This document shows positions 62,901 to 64,000 of a stretch of 64,000 bases of DNA, one piece after another. The translations under genes and the position numbers were made by a program. Source of the stretch: Saccharopolyspora montiporae (GTDB taxonomy: Bacteria > Actinomycetota > Actinomycetes > Mycobacteriales > Pseudonocardiaceae); contig NZ_JADEYC010000014.1 of assembly GCF_015209505.1 (NCBI RefSeq), forward strand, positions 157,290-221,289. The letters are read 5' to 3'. How positions within the stretch are numbered: position 1 is the first letter of the stretch; the number at the start of each line of letters is the position of its first letter. The notes below the pieces were generated by a model. That model did not search any database. It was not told where the DNA came from and worked only from the letters and a program-made list of their open reading frames with translations.

Positions 62901-63569
62901 GTCTCCGCGCTGATCGATTCGCTCCTGGAACCGGACGGCGTCTTCGTCGATGTCGGCGCCTACGCCGGATACCAGACGGTCCGGGTGCTGGGCCGCCTCG
63001 GCGGCACCGGGACCGTCGTCGCCGTCGAGCCCTGCTCGCGCAGCATGCAGCTGCTCAAACACAACGTCGAGGTCAACGTGCCCGCGGCACCCGGCGGCGA
63101 GCTGGTGCTGGTGGAAGCCGCGGCCTGGGACGGCGTCGGTTCGCTGAGCTCGGAACCGGCCGCCTCGGGCGGCGTGTCCGTGGGCAGTACGGCCGCGGAA
63201 TCGGGCGGTGTCGTCCCGGCGGTCCGGCTGGACAAGGAGCTGGAAGGCCACGCCGCGCTGCAGGGCAGGCGGTTGTCCGTGGTGCACGTCGACGTCGGTG
63301 GCCGGGTGCACCGCGCGCTCGGCGGCCTGGTCCGCCTGCTCCGCCGGGACCGCCCCTCGGTGGTCTGCTCGTTCACCCCGTCGTCGATCGAGCAGCTGGG
63401 TGACGACCCCGCGGCCGTGCTCCGCGAGTTCGGCACCTGGGGCTACGAACTGGTCCCGGTCGGCCGGACGACGCCGGTTTCCGCCGATGACCTGCTCCGC
63501 GCCGTGCACTCCGCCGGTCCCGGGCGGACCCTGAAGCTGTGGCTGCGCCCTACCGGCAGGACGACCTAG
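59919..63569 (+). CDS. Three-part fusion: glycosyltransferase-like, coiled coil, FkbM methyltransferase
   Basis: A 1216-residue cytoplasmic protein with no signal peptide. Residues 35-330 look like a nucleotide-sugar transferase of the GT-A type (LVGCVLAARDRLPAARVLADS and the hexose-transferase-like HVDHEVLRDP). Residues 470-750 resemble a GT-B (GT4-like) C-terminal half, with LSLHRGAAGEHNVLRLLEAAGAGVPVVA near 637-670. Residues 840-950 are charged coiled coil. Residues 985-1205 are an FkbM-type SAM methyltransferase (VFVDVGAYAGYQTVRVLG near 1008, TVVAVEP, VVHVDVGGRVHRAL). It probably builds and methylates a cell-surface glycan; no partner genes are in the window. GTG at 59919. Confidence 0.78.
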   Translation: MTDSQPGADRPESAAPPPGGDQPEELQWPAESADGGDLVGCVLAARDRLPAARVLADSFRRHHPGARFVLLLIEAADAEPDPDGLPAEVLRPADLGLAADEFARLAVSCTADGLRTALRPLLLQHLLAGGGTVLCFEPSVQVYAPFDDLLSGLCPRRPVAVVPRVLRALTADGLRPDAGDLARSGAFDPACFAVRPGAEPLLEAWAQQLRADPAADAPLLDGIGVHVDHEVLRDPGVGLSAFNAAQRELTAEADGYRADGSALRSAHFAGFQPQRPWLLSTEYADRPRVLLSEDPVLAGLCAGYRTALVEAGYAREEPYPFDVLPGGWRIPEPLRTEYLQAWSAGTAPASPFEPGSDGAEFLDWACAPADARQRAAGGSRWTAAVWSADPALRREHPDPFGTGAESFHEWCTGVGVASGRVPAAAVQRGPAREAALVDQLGVAILGSGRLAGLVRAAVHASGLASADSAYYPVVLRCEPDLPVPAGRYVVDVCPSADREVPADTAETWVLSEAARVLARGSGEPGPRVVRLPVPQGEPDPVAGKAVRDGLDLSAEFAVGAFADHGTERADNALGAVNAFRTAFDDRDDVRLLIAASGSAAHPEAAERLRLATAADPRVVLLEGDGAAEDVLAAADCVLSLHRGAAGEHNVLRLLEAAGAGVPVVAGEHGAVAELFGPAGAALVPGASGEPDVDAAADLLRGLAEDPEAAGELGERVRDQLVSVHPPAAAGEKVRARVELAYRTWRTKWAHDSHGQFDDPLRPLVVARHALHRAPDVGVGSRNAMAPALRKAVLKALGHYDEHIRDVLRSVVDGVERTASEVLRRQHEGEDGDQEAVRGELARLAQLHEQSSARLAGVDDGVVRARADLADQHRRLRDLESGSGTDHRSDALAERMDSLTSAVERLLDRMDVLEQRQAAAHEQLESAQAAGRDAANALQRTEVLQRIVLREHERSSGSADTGSAPVLCDAGLLRLPADDAVLLPWLSSNQEWDADVSALIDSLLEPDGVFVDVGAYAGYQTVRVLGRLGGTGTVVAVEPCSRSMQLLKHNVEVNVPAAPGGELVLVEAAAWDGVGSLSSEPAASGGVSVGSTAAESGGVVPAVRLDKELEGHAALQGRRLSVVHVDVGGRVHRALGGLVRLLRRDRPSVVCSFTPSSIEQLGDDPAAVLREFGTWGYELVPVGRTTPVSADDLLRAVHSAGPGRTLKLWLRPTGRTT

Positions 63570-63605
63570 CCGCCGGAGTGATTGTCAAGGGTCTGACCAG
63601 GCGAT

Positions 63606-63634
63606 TTGACTTTCACGGAGAGTGTGCGTAACTT
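63606..63634 (+). promoter_or_regulatory. rRNA operon promoter 1
   Basis: -35 TTGACT and -10 TAACTT with a 17-base spacer. Confidence 0.75.
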
Positions 63635-63757
63635 ATTTCTTGCCGCACGGAAAGCCGGACGGAACAGGACGTACGAGCCTGGCGGGTACGGCTGTGGGAG
63701 CGACCAGCGATCGGCATGACGATCGCGTGGAGCGCAGACCGCTCGGGGCGCGCGGGT

Positions 63758-63786
63758 TTGACACCGCGAAGCGAACCGGGTAACGT
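63758..63786 (+). promoter_or_regulatory. rRNA operon promoter 2
   Basis: -35 TTGACA and -10 TAACGT with a 17-base spacer; the best sigma-70/HrdB-type promoter in the window. A third TTGACA at 63827-63832 lacks a good -10, and a TAAAGT at 63907-63912 may be a further -10. Confidence 0.8.
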
Positions 63787-63972
63787 GAAGCGGTCGCCAA
63801 GAGAGGTGAACTCGATTGGTGCAGCGTTGACAAACTTGAGCACGGCTTCGATCTCCACGGAGATCAGGCGGGGGACCCCCCTGAAAACGCCGAGATCCGG
63901 CCCTGCTAAAGTAGGAACAACGCAAAACGCGAAAGAAATATTCACCTGGCTGGGCTTCATGCTTATCGGGTG

Positions 63973-63993
63973 TGTTCTTTGAGAACTCAACAG
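63973..63993 (+). promoter_or_regulatory. boxA-like antitermination leader element of the rRNA operon
   Basis: The stretch beginning TGTTCTTTGAGAACTCAAC is the conserved leader found before 16S rRNA in actinomycetes; it contains the small hairpin GTTCT-TTG-AGAAC. Confidence 0.75.
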
Positions 63994-64000
63994 CGAACTG

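Larger units (their letters stand above)
63570..64000 (+). promoter_or_regulatory. Leader and promoter region of an rRNA operon
   Basis: This 431-base stretch has no gene. It holds at least two strong sigma-A-type promoters, weaker ones, and an antitermination-type element at the right edge; AT content is much higher than in the neighbouring genes. The 16S gene is expected just outside the window. Confidence 0.75.

Noticed and set aside
63716..63982. 88-codon open frame in the rRNA leader
   Set aside because: It overlaps promoters and the antitermination element.
1..64000. CRISPR arrays, transposases or insertion-sequence ends
   Set aside because: No spaced direct repeats or transposase-like proteins were seen on either strand.

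Overview
The window is one contiguous stretch of a very GC-rich actinobacterial chromosome. Protein signatures point to a mycolic-acid-order relative or Pseudonocardiaceae-type organism (Saccharopolyspora or Amycolatopsis-like); this is inferred from gene content, not from a search. Supporting content includes mycothiol biosynthesis (MshB), F420-type NADPH oxidoreductase, AhpE, a homodimeric AceE, an RNase H/phosphatase fusion, and dense, often overlapping operons with many GTG starts.

Backbone. Much of the window follows an order known from Mycobacterium tuberculosis (recalled, not searched). At the left end, on the minus strand, is a PucR-type regulator followed by the fatty acid synthesis operon fabD-fabH-acpP-fabF-accD (1-6138). 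Next come a PGRP amidase, a DUF3263 gene, aceE, a DUF3052 gene, ahpE and a tRNA-Val (6334-11795). Further right the backbone resumes with cobD, SURF1, fructosamine kinase, ptpA, a cobC-type aminotransferase, a NIF3 protein, a zinc-ribbon coiled-coil protein, the RNase H/phosphatase fusion and the RNase P RNA (31507-39340). It resumes again with panB, nadE, a CaeA-like lipoprotein hydrolase and glnA2 (52174-59793). The right edge carries a promoter array and antitermination leader of an rRNA operon whose 16S gene lies outside.

Accessory block 1 (11976-31355) lies between the tRNA-Val and cobD. It holds a sugar-nucleotide epimerase-like protein with a Tyr-to-Phe change in its active-site motif, an enoyl-CoA hydratase, a DUF3048 protein, mshB, and a GntR-regulated 5-oxoproline cluster (Nramp-like transporter, pxpABC, DUF1445). 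It continues with a GDT1-family membrane protein behind a recognisable yybP-ykoY manganese riboswitch, a saccharopine-dehydrogenase-fold reductase, and a complete four-gene Wadjet type II plasmid-defence operon (jetABCD).

Accessory block 2 (40159-47869), directly after rnpB, is a compact seven-gene type IV secretion-like operon. It encodes a VirB2-like small membrane protein, a VirB3/PrgI-like protein, a VirB4-like ATPase, a VirB6-like polytopic protein, a VirB8-like protein, a VirB1-like transglycosylase-NlpC/P60 enzyme and an unknown soluble protein. No relaxase, coupling protein or integrase is visible, so it may be an export or uptake machine rather than a normal conjugation system. After glnA2 sits a 1216-residue glycosyltransferase/coiled-coil/FkbM-methyltransferase fusion.

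Control. Several genes have a TANNNT-type -10 box 6-8 bases before their start codon and no ribosome binding site (mshB, cobC, the SDR at 50349, glnA2, the glycosyltransferase fusion and jetA), suggesting leaderless transcripts. Clear inverted repeats stand before fabD, aceE, the Nramp/pxp operon and the SLC13 transporter. No insertion sequence, integrase or CRISPR array was found.
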